Assembly: GCF_017814915.1 (NCBI RefSeq) | Contig: NZ_JAGIPZ010000005.1 | Coordinates: 124,001-188,000, forward strand | Reading direction: 5' to 3' | Length of the DNA stretch: 64,000 nt | From: Herbaspirillum sp. LeCh32-8 | GTDB lineage: Bacteria; Pseudomonadota; Gammaproteobacteria; Burkholderiales; Burkholderiaceae_D | Part shown: one piece after another, positions 18,850 to 27,350 of the stretch | How the letters are laid out: each line of letters opens with the position of its first letter | Position numbering within the stretch: the stretch's first letter is position 1 | Notes under the pieces: generated by a model | Seen by the model: the letters and a program-made list of their open reading frames with translations, nothing else | Told to the model about the DNA's origin: nothing | Databases searched by the model: none | Position numbers and translations under genes: made by a program

Positions 18850-21021
18850 ATGAAACGCATTGCACCCTTGGCCTCGACGCTGATGCTGACGCTGGCCGGC
18901 ACCTCCCTTGGCCTTTCCAACGTCGCGCGCGCCGCCGACGGCCGCGAAGAATCGGGCGACAGCCTGCCCACCGTCAATGTCACCGCCAGCGGCGTCGGCG
19001 CAAAGGAAGCGCGCGCCCGCTCTTCCTCGGTGGCCGGCTTCGACGACGCGCCGCTGCTGGACACACCGGCCTCGGTGGCAGTGGTCACACGCGAGCAGAT
19101 GAGCGACCAGCAGTCGCGCCTGCTGTCGGACGTGGTCAAGAACGACGCCTCCATCGGCGAGAACTACGCGCCGGTCGGCTATTACGAAAACTTCAGTATC
19201 CGCGGTTTCGCGCTGGATCCCGCCAGCGCCTATCGCATCGACGGCCTCACCGCGGCCGGCGAACAGAACATCGCGCTGGAAAACAAGGAGCGCGTGGAAT
19301 TCCTGAAGGGCGTGGCCGGCCTGCAAGCCGGCGTGGTCGCCGCCGGCGGCATCGTCAACTACGTCACCAAGCGCCCGGCCGACGTGCGCTCGGTCACGCT
19401 GGGCACCGACTCCAACGGCTCGCGCTACCTCGCCACCGACCTCGGCGCGCTGTTCGGCGAACACAAGCAGTTCGGCCTGCGCATCAACGCCGCGCATGAA
19501 GACATCCATTCCTACGTGAACAACGGCGACGGCTGGCGCGACTTCGCCTCGCTGGCCGCGAGCTGGGCCATCACCTCCAAAACGCTGCTGCAGTTCGACG
19601 CCGAATACCAGCAAAAGGCGCAGCACTCGGTCGCCGGCTACCAGCTGCTGGGCGGCACCACGATCCCGTCGGGCGTCTCGCCTTCGACCATGCTCACGCC
19701 GCAATCCTGGGCGCAACCGGTGCGCAATACCTCGCTGAACTATCGCCTGCGCCTGGACACCGAATTCAACAGCGACTGGCGCGGCTATATCCAGGCCGGG
19801 CGCAGCCGGGCGGTGATTGATGACAACCTGGCCTTCCCCTACGGCAGCGGCAGCTTCGCCTCCACCTCGTTCGCCGCCAACGGCGACTTCGACGTCTTCG
19901 ATTACCGCGTGCCCAACGACGAGCGTCGCAACGATGAAGTGCAGGCAGTCGCCACCGGCAAGTTCTCCACCGGTTTCATCAAGCATGAACTGAGCATGGG
20001 TGCGGCGATGTTCCGCCGCATCATCGACAAGCCGACCGGCGTCAACGAGCTGGTCGGCGAAGGCAACATCTATACCGGCACGCCGGCCCTGACGGCCTCG
20101 ACCGCCACCGCCGGCCCTGCCTATCGCAACCTGGACAGCCGCCAGAAAGCGCTGTTCTTCAGCGACCGCGTGCAGTTCTCCGAACGCTGGCAGGTCATCG
20201 CGGGCGGGCGCCAGGTGTGGCTGAACGAAGACGCCTTCAACAGTGACGGCAGCGTCAATCGCCATACCGCGCGTAATTTGTTCCTGCCGCAACTGGCGCT
20301 GGTCTTCAAGCCGCAAGCAAACATGTCGATCTACGGCGGCTATGCCGAGACGCTCTCGCTGGGCAGCATCGCGCCGTTCTGGGTCAGCAATGCCAACGCC
20401 GTGTTGCCTCCCTCGGTGGCGCGCCAGCTGGAGACGGGCGTCAAGTACGACGTCACGCCGGACCTGAACCTCACCGCAGCGGTGTTCCGTATCCGCAAGG
20501 CCTACGAGTATCAGCAGCCTGACAGCAGCACGGCCGGTTTCACCTACGTACAGCAAGGCAAGCAGACCAACACCGGCATCGAGCTCGGCGCCAACGGCAA
20601 GCTGACCACGCGCCTGCAGGTCGGCGCCAGCGTGGCCGTCACGCGTGCGCGCGCCAGCGGCACAGGCACCAGCGCCTACGACAACCAGCAAGCCGTCAAC
20701 GTGCCGCGCCTGCGCAGCGCCGTGTATGCCGACTACGCCATCCCCGGTGTGGACGGCCTGAACGTGATGGGCAGCTGGCTCTACAGCGGCAGCAAGCCGG
20801 TCACGCGCGACGGCAGCGTCAGCCTGCCGGCGGTGCATGTGTTCAATGCCGGTCTGCGCTACAAGCTGCGCCTGGGTGGCCACGAAGCCACGCTGCGCGC
20901 CAACGTGGACAACCTGTTCGACCGCCGCTACTGGAAGGATGCCGGCCAGTACCTGGGCGACAGCTACATCCACCTGGGCGCGCCGCGCACCGTGCGCCTG
21001 TCGCTGCAATACGATTTCTGA
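18850..21021 (+). CDS. TonB-dependent siderophore receptor
   Basis: A 723-residue outer-membrane receptor importing a ferric siderophore using TonB energy. The signal peptide is MKRIAPLASTLMLTLAGTSLGLSNVARA, followed by a possible TonB box region (LPTVNVTASG). The plug domain (about 60-165) holds FSIRGFALDPASAYRIDGL and ERVEFLKGVAGLQAGVVAAGGIVNYVTKRP, the pattern of the FhuA/FpvA siderophore group. The C-terminus VRLSLQYDF ends in Phe. No Fur box is visible in the 51-bp gap after mltB. The next gene starts 5 bp after its stop, so the two form an operon. Confidence 0.92.
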   Translation: MKRIAPLASTLMLTLAGTSLGLSNVARAADGREESGDSLPTVNVTASGVGAKEARARSSSVAGFDDAPLLDTPASVAVVTREQMSDQQSRLLSDVVKNDASIGENYAPVGYYENFSIRGFALDPASAYRIDGLTAAGEQNIALENKERVEFLKGVAGLQAGVVAAGGIVNYVTKRPADVRSVTLGTDSNGSRYLATDLGALFGEHKQFGLRINAAHEDIHSYVNNGDGWRDFASLAASWAITSKTLLQFDAEYQQKAQHSVAGYQLLGGTTIPSGVSPSTMLTPQSWAQPVRNTSLNYRLRLDTEFNSDWRGYIQAGRSRAVIDDNLAFPYGSGSFASTSFAANGDFDVFDYRVPNDERRNDEVQAVATGKFSTGFIKHELSMGAAMFRRIIDKPTGVNELVGEGNIYTGTPALTASTATAGPAYRNLDSRQKALFFSDRVQFSERWQVIAGGRQVWLNEDAFNSDGSVNRHTARNLFLPQLALVFKPQANMSIYGGYAETLSLGSIAPFWVSNANAVLPPSVARQLETGVKYDVTPDLNLTAAVFRIRKAYEYQQPDSSTAGFTYVQQGKQTNTGIELGANGKLTTRLQVGASVAVTRARASGTGTSAYDNQQAVNVPRLRSAVYADYAIPGVDGLNVMGSWLYSGSKPVTRDGSVSLPAVHVFNAGLRYKLRLGGHEATLRANVDNLFDRRYWKDAGQYLGDSYIHLGAPRTVRLSLQYDF

Positions 21022-21026
21022 GCGAC

Positions 21027-22193
21027 ATGGAAGCGGCTTCCCATCACCTCACCCGCGTGATCAGTCACGGCATGGACTACGATGCCGTGATCTCCGACTG
21101 GCCGGCGCTGACCTCGGCCGAGGTGGCGCGCGTGCTGCGCCACTACCCGGAGGCCGGCAAGCCGCAGCGTCTGGAGTGGCACAGCCCGCGGCCGTTCTCG
21201 GCGGCCTGCGTGATGCAGACCGAGACCGGCGAGATCGTGGTCAAGCGTCATCACGTGCGCGTGCGCGACATTGCCGCCTTGCAGGAAGAACATCGTTTCA
21301 TCGCCCATCTGCATGCGCGCGCGCTGCCGGTCAGCACCGCGCTGTCGACCGAAGACGGCGCCACCGCGCTGGCCGACGAGCATTGGACCTATGAAGTGTT
21401 CCGGCTGGCGCCGGGGGTGGACCTGTATCGCGACGCCATGTCGTGGACGCCCTTCACCAGCCGCGCGCACGCGCATTCGGCCGGACACATGCTGGCGCGC
21501 CTGCACCAGGCAGCGCAAGGCTATGAGGCGCCGGCGCGCGCGGCGCGCCCGCTGATTTCCAGCTTCACGATCTTTTCGCAGGAAGACCCGGTACGCCCGC
21601 TGCAAGCCTATATCGAGCAGCGCCCGGCGATCGCCGACTACCTGGCCGAGCGCGGCTGGCGCGGCGAAGTGGCGCAGCATTTGCTGCCCTTCCATGCGCA
21701 GCTGAAGCCCTATCTGGATGAAATGGTCCCGTTGTGGACCCACAATGACTGGCACGCCTCCAACCTGCTGTGGAGCGATGCCTCGCCGCAAGCCGGCGCG
21801 GTGAGCGTGCTGGACTTCGGCCTGTCCGACCGCACCTGCGCGCTGCATGACCTGGCCACTGCGATCGAACGCAACATGGTGGAATGGCTGGCCATCCCGC
21901 ACCGGGCGGAACAGCTGATCCACCTCGACCTGCTCGACGCCATGCTGGACGGCTATGCCTCGCTGCTGCCGCTGACCGCCCGCCAGCTACGTGCGCTGGC
22001 CGCGCTGTTGCCACTGGTGCACGCCGAGTTCGCGCTGGCCGAACTGGATTACTTCCACGGCGTCACGCAGTCGCAGCAGAATGCTGCACTGGCCTACGAC
22101 ACTTACTTCCTGGGCCACGCGGCCTGGTTCAACACGCCGGAGGGGCAGCGCCTGCTGGATCATTTGCGCCGGCGCGCCGATGCAGCGGCTTGA
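21027..22193 (+). CDS. APH-family small-molecule kinase/phosphotransferase
   Basis: A 388-residue cytoplasmic protein of the aminoglycoside phosphotransferase/choline kinase superfamily. It shows the Brenner-type catalytic motif HNDWHASNLLW and the metal-binding motif VLDFGLSD, with an N-terminal lobe containing EIVVKRHHVR as the probable ATP-binding Lys. It starts 5 bp after the siderophore-receptor stop, so its job is likely linked to the imported ligand, for example phosphorylating a siderophore fragment, an antibiotic warhead or a precursor. The alternative start MDYDAVISDW (21072) is possible. The substrate is unknown. Confidence 0.82.
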   Translation: MEAASHHLTRVISHGMDYDAVISDWPALTSAEVARVLRHYPEAGKPQRLEWHSPRPFSAACVMQTETGEIVVKRHHVRVRDIAALQEEHRFIAHLHARALPVSTALSTEDGATALADEHWTYEVFRLAPGVDLYRDAMSWTPFTSRAHAHSAGHMLARLHQAAQGYEAPARAARPLISSFTIFSQEDPVRPLQAYIEQRPAIADYLAERGWRGEVAQHLLPFHAQLKPYLDEMVPLWTHNDWHASNLLWSDASPQAGAVSVLDFGLSDRTCALHDLATAIERNMVEWLAIPHRAEQLIHLDLLDAMLDGYASLLPLTARQLRALAALLPLVHAEFALAELDYFHGVTQSQQNAALAYDTYFLGHAAWFNTPEGQRLLDHLRRRADAAA

Positions 22194-22237
22194 ACCGGAC
22201 GTTGCCCCGCCGACGTCGCGGCGCGGCGAATGCCACT

Positions 22238-22436
22238 GGGCTCCTGCTTTCGCAGGAGCGACGGGGATTGAGTGATAGCTAAGAAGCTGTTGTCGCGACC
22301 GCCGCAGCAACGGCAGCGAGGCGATGACATCAGCGACAAGGATTCGGACGTGCGTCGCGGGTCAAGCCCGCGGTAACCAGGAAGTCATGCCCCCGAAGTC
22401 GTCCCTGACCTGTCGTTCTTGCGAAAGCAGGAACCC
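22238..22436. repeat. REP-like inverted pair of palindromes
   Basis: The gene-free stretch after the kinase holds three hairpins. Element 1 (22238-22263) contains GCTCCTGC-TTTC-GCAGGAGC. Element 2 (22411-22436) is a near copy in the opposite orientation, sharing the CCTGCTTTCGCA core. Between them, CGCGGG-N5-CCCGCG (22356-22372) forms another hairpin. Two palindromic elements in head-to-head orientation resemble a REPIN/BIME of the kind scattered in proteobacterial intergenic DNA. Confidence 0.6.
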
Positions 22437-22480
22437 TGCGTCGTTGAACTGCGCAAACCGGCTGGCTGGGCATCAGCCGC

Positions 22481-23023
22481 TCAGCCGAAATCCTTGATCG
22501 TCTCCGGCTCGATGAGCACCATGTTCTCATTGGCGCCCAGCCATACCTGCCCGTCCTGGATCGTGCATTGCAGCTGCATGGTGCGCTGGGCCAGCGCCGC
22601 CAGCGCTTGGCTGGCGGCGGCGGGAATGTTGACGACCTTCAGGTTCTTGGCGCGTTCGACACGGCTGCCGGTCTGGTTCCACCAGATGTTGGACACGCTG
22701 CTGTAGCTGTACACCAGCACCTTGTCGGCACGGCCACAGGCCTTGAGGATGGCGCGGTCGTCCGGCTGGCCGACTTCAACCCACAGGTCGATGGCACCGG
22801 TCAGGTCCTTCTGCCACAGGTCAGGCTCTTCCACGTCGGACAGGCCCTTGCCGAAGGCCAGCGCCTCGCTGGCGTTGAGCGCGAAGGCCAGCACGCGGAT
22901 CATCATGCGTTCGTCGGTTTCCGACGGGTGGCGCGCGATGGTCAGCGCATGGTTGTCGTAATAGTGCCGATCCATGTCGGAGATCTGCAGTTCGGCCTTG
23001 AAGATGGTGGATTTGAGCGCCAT
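22481..23023 (-). CDS. yaeQ: YaeQ family protein
   Basis: A 180-residue cytoplasmic protein of the YaeQ family, which has a fold related to PD-(D/E)XK nucleases; its cellular role is not settled. The start MALKSTIFKAELQISDMDRHYYDNH and the segments HPSETDERMMIRVLAFALNA and DLTGAIDLWVEVGQPD are family hallmarks, and the length is standard. It is divergent from the DUF1415 gene, 128 bp away. Confidence 0.9.
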   Translation of the reverse strand: MALKSTIFKAELQISDMDRHYYDNHALTIARHPSETDERMMIRVLAFALNASEALAFGKGLSDVEEPDLWQKDLTGAIDLWVEVGQPDDRAILKACGRADKVLVYSYSSVSNIWWNQTGSRVERAKNLKVVNIPAAASQALAALAQRTMQLQCTIQDGQVWLGANENMVLIEPETIKDFG

Positions 23024-23151
23024 GAAAAAATCGTGATGAATCTGATGGATGCCGGTGAGGGCGATGGCGGCTGCGCCGCCGAAGGTTCGCAAGCATAGCC
23101 GATCTGCGCCGCGGCGTCGCGCCTGCCATGGCGGCCATGCGACAATGACGC

Positions 23152-23739
23152 ATGAGCAACGCATCCCCGACATCCCCTTCCCGCAGCGACGACGAGGTCA
23201 TCAATCTCACCCGCGCCTGGCTGGAACAAGCCGTGATCGGCCTGAACCTGTGCCCGTTCGCCAAGTCCGTGCACGTCAAACAGCAAATCCGCTACAAGGT
23301 CAGTCACGGCCTCGAATGGGATGCGCTGGCGCAAGACCTGGAGCAGGAGCTGGCGCTGCTGGCCGCCGGCGATGCCGATGAGATCGACACCACGCTGCTG
23401 ATCATCCCGCTCGCATTAGGCGATTTTCTCGAGTACAACGATTTCCTGGAGTGGGCCGACCGCATCCTGGAACGCATGGGTCTGCAAGGGGAGCTGCAGA
23501 TCGCGAGTTTCCACCCGGCATACCAGTTCGCCGACGCCGAACCCGACGATATCGAGAATTACAGCAACCGCTCGCCTTTTCCCATCCTGCATCTGTTGCG
23601 AGAAAGCAGCATCGACCGGGCGGTCGCCGCCTATCCCGACGCCAGTGCCATCTTCGAGAAAAACATGGCTACCTTGCGGAAATTGGGCCTAACAGGCTGG
23701 AATGCGCTGCCATTTGTCGTGTCAGACCGACAAGCCTAG
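23152..23739 (+). CDS. DUF1415 family protein
   Basis: A 195-residue protein of the DUF1415 family, function unknown, widespread in beta- and gammaproteobacteria. Conserved features visible are WLEQAVIGLNLCPFAKSV near residue 23, with the Cys in LCPFA, and SFHPAYQFADAEPDDIENYSNRSPFPILHLLRE. No signal peptide or membrane segment is seen, so it is probably cytoplasmic. It is followed by an abrupt change to AT-rich DNA. Confidence 0.88.
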   Translation: MSNASPTSPSRSDDEVINLTRAWLEQAVIGLNLCPFAKSVHVKQQIRYKVSHGLEWDALAQDLEQELALLAAGDADEIDTTLLIIPLALGDFLEYNDFLEWADRILERMGLQGELQIASFHPAYQFADAEPDDIENYSNRSPFPILHLLRESSIDRAVAAYPDASAIFEKNMATLRKLGLTGWNALPFVVSDRQA

Positions 23740-23783
23740 CAAAAATCGAAAAAATACTGTTAATATCTGTTACAAATTCGAAA

Positions 23784-23924
23784 ATGGGTTTCTGCAACTA
23801 TTGTGGAAATGAATTTTCTGACGAGATGAAAAATGTGCAATTATTTCTATCTAGACATAGAATTAGTTCTAATGCGCATTACATCAACGTGCATCAGGTC
23901 AGAGAACCCCATACCGCTTTTTGA
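23784..23924 (+). CDS. possible 46-aa Cys-containing micro-ORF in AT-rich leader
   Basis: The frame reads MGFCNYCGNEF... and ends ...REPHTAF. A CxxC knuckle (Cys4, Cys7) and several His residues suggest a tiny metal-binding peptide. Codon use is AT-rich and unlike neighbouring genes, and there is no Shine-Dalgarno sequence. It may be a chance frame in a transcribed leader or a remnant of acquired DNA. Confidence 0.22.
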   Translation: MGFCNYCGNEFSDEMKNVQLFLSRHRISSNAHYINVHQVREPHTAF

Positions 23925-23935
23925 AGTCGTTCTTT

Positions 23936-24001
23936 GATAGGGCTAGTCGCTATCAGGCAGAAAAAGGGCTCACAGCTCTGCTCTCCGATAGAGTTAGTCG
24001 C
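23936..24001 (+). promoter_or_regulatory. direct repeats upstream of the small HTH gene
   Basis: GATAGGGCTAGTCGC (23936-23950) and GATAGAGTTAGTCGC (23987-24001) match at 13 of 15 bases, with starts 51 bp apart, about five helical turns. The first copy also forms GATAG-N9-CTATC. Their position 75-140 bp before the HTH gene suggests operator sites, possibly autoregulatory. Confidence 0.45.
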
Positions 24002-24077
24002 GTTTTGCAGTTTTACCAACAATTAATGCTTAGGCGCTCAGCCTTCACAAACATCTGCATAATGGAACGTCCCGATC

Positions 24078-24428
24078 ATGACTACCACTACCGATATCGC
24101 TGAATCCAATTCCATTTCCGATCAGGTCAACTACGATCCGAACCACCTGCTGGACGCCCTGATCGAGAAGCTGCACCTGAAGAACGACGCCGCGCTGTCG
24201 CGCGCCCTGGAAGTCGCTCCTCCGGTCATCAGCAAGATCCGCCACCGCCGCCTGCCGGTCGGTGCGTCGCTGCTGATCCGCATGCATGAAGTGAGCGAGC
24301 TGTCGATTCGCGAACTGCGCGAACTGATGGGCGATCGCCGCGAAAAATTCCGCATCAGCGACAAGCAGTTCAAGCCGAAGCCCGCCGGTGCGCCGTCCAC
24401 CGCGCCCACTTCCGGCAGCGCCGAATAA
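24078..24428 (+). CDS. small HTH (lambda-repressor-like) DNA-binding protein, 116 aa
   Basis: No named family is recognised. Residues about 22-82 (NHLLDALIEKLHLKNDAALSRALEVAPPVISKIRHRRLPVGASLLIRMHEVSELSIRELRELM) have the spacing of an XRE-type helix-turn-helix, with the recognition helix around APPVISKIRHRR. The rest is a Lys/Pro/Ser-rich tail. Base composition is normal for the genome although the 340-bp leader is AT-rich. It is monocistronic, with a strong terminator 34 bp after the stop. Role as a transcription regulator is inferred from the fold only. Confidence 0.75.
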   Translation: MTTTTDIAESNSISDQVNYDPNHLLDALIEKLHLKNDAALSRALEVAPPVISKIRHRRLPVGASLLIRMHEVSELSIRELRELMGDRREKFRISDKQFKPKPAGAPSTAPTSGSAE

Positions 24429-24461
24429 GCCCGGGCCGCAAGGCAGCACTGATGCAGCAAC

Positions 24462-24489
24462 AAAAAACGGAGCCCACGGCTCCGTTTTT
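24462..24489. terminator. terminator after the small HTH gene
   Basis: CGGAGCC (24468-24474), loop CAC, GGCTCCG (24478-24484), with A6 on the left and T5 on the right. It can serve both this gene and the leftward cysM. Confidence 0.9.
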
Positions 24490-24551
24490 CATTTGATACA
24501 CACCCGCCGGCCCCGCCCGCTGCCTTAACCTGCGCGGGCCAGGCCCCGGGC

Positions 24552-25454
24552 TCAGGCCGGGAACACGCCGGTCGACAAGTAACGGTCGCCGCGGTCGCAC
24601 ACCACGAACACGATGGTGGCGTTCTCCACCTGGTGCGACAGGCGCACCGCCACCTCGCAGGCGCCGGCGGCCGAGATGCCGCAGAACAGGCCCTCGGTCA
24701 CGGCCAGCTTGCGCGCCATGTTCTCGGCATCGGCCTGGCTGACCGACTCGGTCTGGTCCACGCGCGACTTGTCGAAGATCTTGGGCAAGTACGCTTCCGG
24801 CCATTTGCGGATGCCGGGAATGGATGAGCCTTCCTCCGGCTGCGCGCCGACGATCTGCACGTTCGGATTTTTTTCCTTCAGGTACTGCGACACGCCCATG
24901 ATGGTGCCGGTGGTGCCCATGGCGCTGACGAAGTGGGTGACGGCGCCCTTGGTGTCGCGCCAGATTTCCGGGCCGGTGGTCTCGTAGTGGGCCAGCGGGT
25001 TGTCCGCATTGGCGAACTGGTCGAGGATCAGGCCCTCGCCGTTCTTCTGCATCTGGTCGGCCAGGTCGCGCGCGTATTCCATGCCGCCGCTCTTGGGCGT
25101 GAGGATGATCCTGGCGCCGTAGGCGGCCATGCTCTGGCGGCGCTCTTCGGACAGGTTCTCAGGCATCAGCAGCACCATCTTGTAGCCGCGCATGGCGGCC
25201 ACCATCGCCAGCGCAATGCCGGTGTTGCCGCTGGTGGCTTCGATCAGGGTGTCGCCGGGCTTGATCTGGCCGCGCGCCTCGGCACGGGTGATCATGGAAT
25301 AAGCGGCGCGGTCCTTGACCGAACCGGCCGGGTTGTTGCCCTCGAGCTTGCCCAGGATGATGTTGTTGCGGCGCTTGGCTTCTTCGCCGCCGATGCGCGG
25401 CAGCTGGATCAGCGGGGTATTGCCGATGGTCGATTCGATGGTCGGATAGGACAT
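24552..25454 (-). CDS. cysM: cysteine synthase B (O-acetylserine sulfhydrylase B)
   Basis: A 300-residue PLP enzyme making L-cysteine (or S-sulfocysteine from thiosulfate) from O-acetylserine. The PLP lysine is K47 in NNPAGSVKDRAA, the substrate loop is TSGNTGIALA, and the phosphate-binding Gly loop is GTTGTIMG. The sequence is of the CysM rather than CysK subgroup (EGNNPAGSVKDR, GAQPEEGSSIPGIR). The start MSYPTIESTIGNTPL at 25454 is the family start, although an in-frame extension exists. It is divergent from the acyl-CoA dehydrogenase gene. Confidence 0.94.
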   Translation of the reverse strand: MSYPTIESTIGNTPLIQLPRIGGEEAKRRNNIILGKLEGNNPAGSVKDRAAYSMITRAEARGQIKPGDTLIEATSGNTGIALAMVAAMRGYKMVLLMPENLSEERRQSMAAYGARIILTPKSGGMEYARDLADQMQKNGEGLILDQFANADNPLAHYETTGPEIWRDTKGAVTHFVSAMGTTGTIMGVSQYLKEKNPNVQIVGAQPEEGSSIPGIRKWPEAYLPKIFDKSRVDQTESVSQADAENMARKLAVTEGLFCGISAAGACEVAVRLSHQVENATIVFVVCDRGDRYLSTGVFPA

Positions 25455-25503
25455 CTGCTTTAGCTTTCCTTGCGCGATCGTGGTGGATCGTTCTTTGGTC
25501 GAA

Positions 25504-25525
25504 AGGGTCATTTTAATATGACTCT
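25504..25525. promoter_or_regulatory. inverted repeat in the cysM / acyl-CoA dehydrogenase divergent region
   Basis: AGGGTCAT (25504-25511) and ATGACTCT (25518-25525) form 8-bp arms with one mismatch around a six-base AT spacer. It lies 50 bp before cysM and about 155 bp before the dehydrogenase, in AT-rich promoter DNA. The binding protein is unknown. Confidence 0.45.
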
Positions 25526-25681
25526 TTATCATGTGCTGCCACGCCAACCTAACAAGATGCTTATATAGATATAGCCAATTCGTTTAAAGCCGATGATGGC
25601 CTACACTGGCAGCAACAAGGGCGCCCACACGACAAATACAAACGCCGCGCCTCCCCCCCTGCGCAAGCCCACGGAGACAGC

Positions 25682-27334
25682 ATGCACACCCATCAGATCA
25701 CCAACCAGGTTCCCGACCTGAAGGACACCAACCTCTTCTCTACCGACCTTGCGCTGAGCGAAGGCGTGCAACGCGAAGGCGCCGGCTGGCACGCCTGCAC
25801 GCTCTCCAGCCAAGGCGCCGAACTGGGCAGCGCCGAAGTGATCGGGCTGGCCGAACTGGCCAACCGCCACACGCCCGAACTGCGCACGCACGACCGCACC
25901 GGCCACCGCATCGACGTGGTCGACTTCCATCCGTCCTGGCATGCCCTGCTGGAGCTGCTGCGCCGCGCCGGCCTGCATGCGCTGCCGTGGATGCAGCCCG
26001 GCGACGGCGCCCACGTCGCGCGCGCCGCCGGCTACTTCATGCACGGCCAGATCGAGGCCGGCTCACTGTGTCCCACCACCATGACCTTCGCCGCCATCCC
26101 GGTGCTGCGCGAGGAGCCGGCGCTGTTCGCGCAACTGCGCACGCGCCTGTTCGCGCGCGAGCACGACGGCCGCGACCTGCCGATCCAGCAGAAGCGCTCG
26201 ATCCTGATCGGCATGGGCATGACCGAAAAACAAGGCGGCTCCGACGTACGCAGCAACGCCTCCATCGCCATGCCGATGGACCCGTCGGCGCAGGGCCGCG
26301 GCACGCCCTATTTGCTGTCCGGCCACAAGTGGTTCTTCTCGGCCCCGATGTGCGATGCGCACATGATGCTGGCGCGCACCGAGAACGGCCCGTCCTGCTT
26401 CTTCGTGCCGCGCTGGTTGCCCGACGGCGCGCGCAACCCGATCCTGATCCAGCGCCTGAAGGACAAGCTCGGCAATCGCTCCAACTCCAGCAGCGAAGTC
26501 GAGTTCGACGAGGCCATGGGCATCATGGTCGGCGACGAAGGCCGCGGCATTCCCACCATCATCGAGATGGCCAACCACACCCGCCTGGATTGCGTGATCG
26601 GTAGTGCCGCGCTGATGCGCCAGGCGCTGGTGCAGGCGCTGCACCATGCGCGCCATCGCAGCGCATTCGGCAAGGCGCTGGCCGAGCAGCCGCTGATGCG
26701 CAACGTGCTGGCCGACCTGGCGCTGGAGAGCGAAGCCGCCACCGTGCTGATGCTACGCCTGGCGCATGCATTCGACGCGCCGGACGATCCGCTGCAGCGC
26801 GCCTGGAAGCGCATCGTCACGCCCGCCGCCAAGTTCTGGATATGCAAGCGCGCGCTGGAGTTCGCCGGCGAATGCATGGAAGTCTGGGGCGGCAACGGCT
26901 ATGTGGAAACCGGGCCGATGGCGCGCCTGTATCGCGAGGCGCCGGTCAACTCGATCTGGGAAGGGTCGGGCAACGTGATGTGCCTGGATGTGCTGCGCGC
27001 GGTCGAGCGCGAGGCGCAGGGCTTTGCGCTGTTGCTGCAGCAGCTGGAGCAAGCCGCCGCCGGTCATGCTTTGCTGGCGCAGCGCGTCGACGATCTCAAG
27101 CGCATGCTAGCCACGCCGCCCGAGCAGCGCGAAGCGCTGGCCCGCCGCTTCGTGCAGCAACTGGTGCTGGCGCTGCAAGGCATGCTGATGCTGCAGCATG
27201 CCCCGGCGCCCAGCGCCGACGCCTTCATCGCCGCGCGCAGCGACGCCGACGGCGGCCGCGTCTACGGCACGCTGGGCGGCGCCAGCATCGCCGCCCAGCA
27301 AGGCATCCTGCTGCGCGCCTGGCCGATGAAGTGA
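25682..27334 (+). CDS. AidB-like acyl-CoA dehydrogenase family protein
   Basis: A 550-residue flavoprotein of the acyl-CoA dehydrogenase superfamily, of the AidB (adaptive response) subgroup by length and layout. Visible features are MGMTEKQGGSDVRSN, the GHKWFFSAPMCDAHMMLAR FAD/substrate segment, RLKDKLGNRSNSSSEVEF, and ECMEVWGGNGYVETGPMARLYREAPVNSIWEGSGNV near the C-terminus. E. coli AidB is linked to protection against alkylation; whether this protein has that role or a metabolic one is unknown. The start MHTHQITNQVPDLKDTNLFSTD agrees with the subgroup. Confidence 0.87.
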   Translation: MHTHQITNQVPDLKDTNLFSTDLALSEGVQREGAGWHACTLSSQGAELGSAEVIGLAELANRHTPELRTHDRTGHRIDVVDFHPSWHALLELLRRAGLHALPWMQPGDGAHVARAAGYFMHGQIEAGSLCPTTMTFAAIPVLREEPALFAQLRTRLFAREHDGRDLPIQQKRSILIGMGMTEKQGGSDVRSNASIAMPMDPSAQGRGTPYLLSGHKWFFSAPMCDAHMMLARTENGPSCFFVPRWLPDGARNPILIQRLKDKLGNRSNSSSEVEFDEAMGIMVGDEGRGIPTIIEMANHTRLDCVIGSAALMRQALVQALHHARHRSAFGKALAEQPLMRNVLADLALESEAATVLMLRLAHAFDAPDDPLQRAWKRIVTPAAKFWICKRALEFAGECMEVWGGNGYVETGPMARLYREAPVNSIWEGSGNVMCLDVLRAVEREAQGFALLLQQLEQAAAGHALLAQRVDDLKRMLATPPEQREALARRFVQQLVLALQGMLMLQHAPAPSADAFIAARSDADGGRVYGTLGGASIAAQQGILLRAWPMK

Positions 27335-27350
27335 GGCGCCATCAGCGCCG

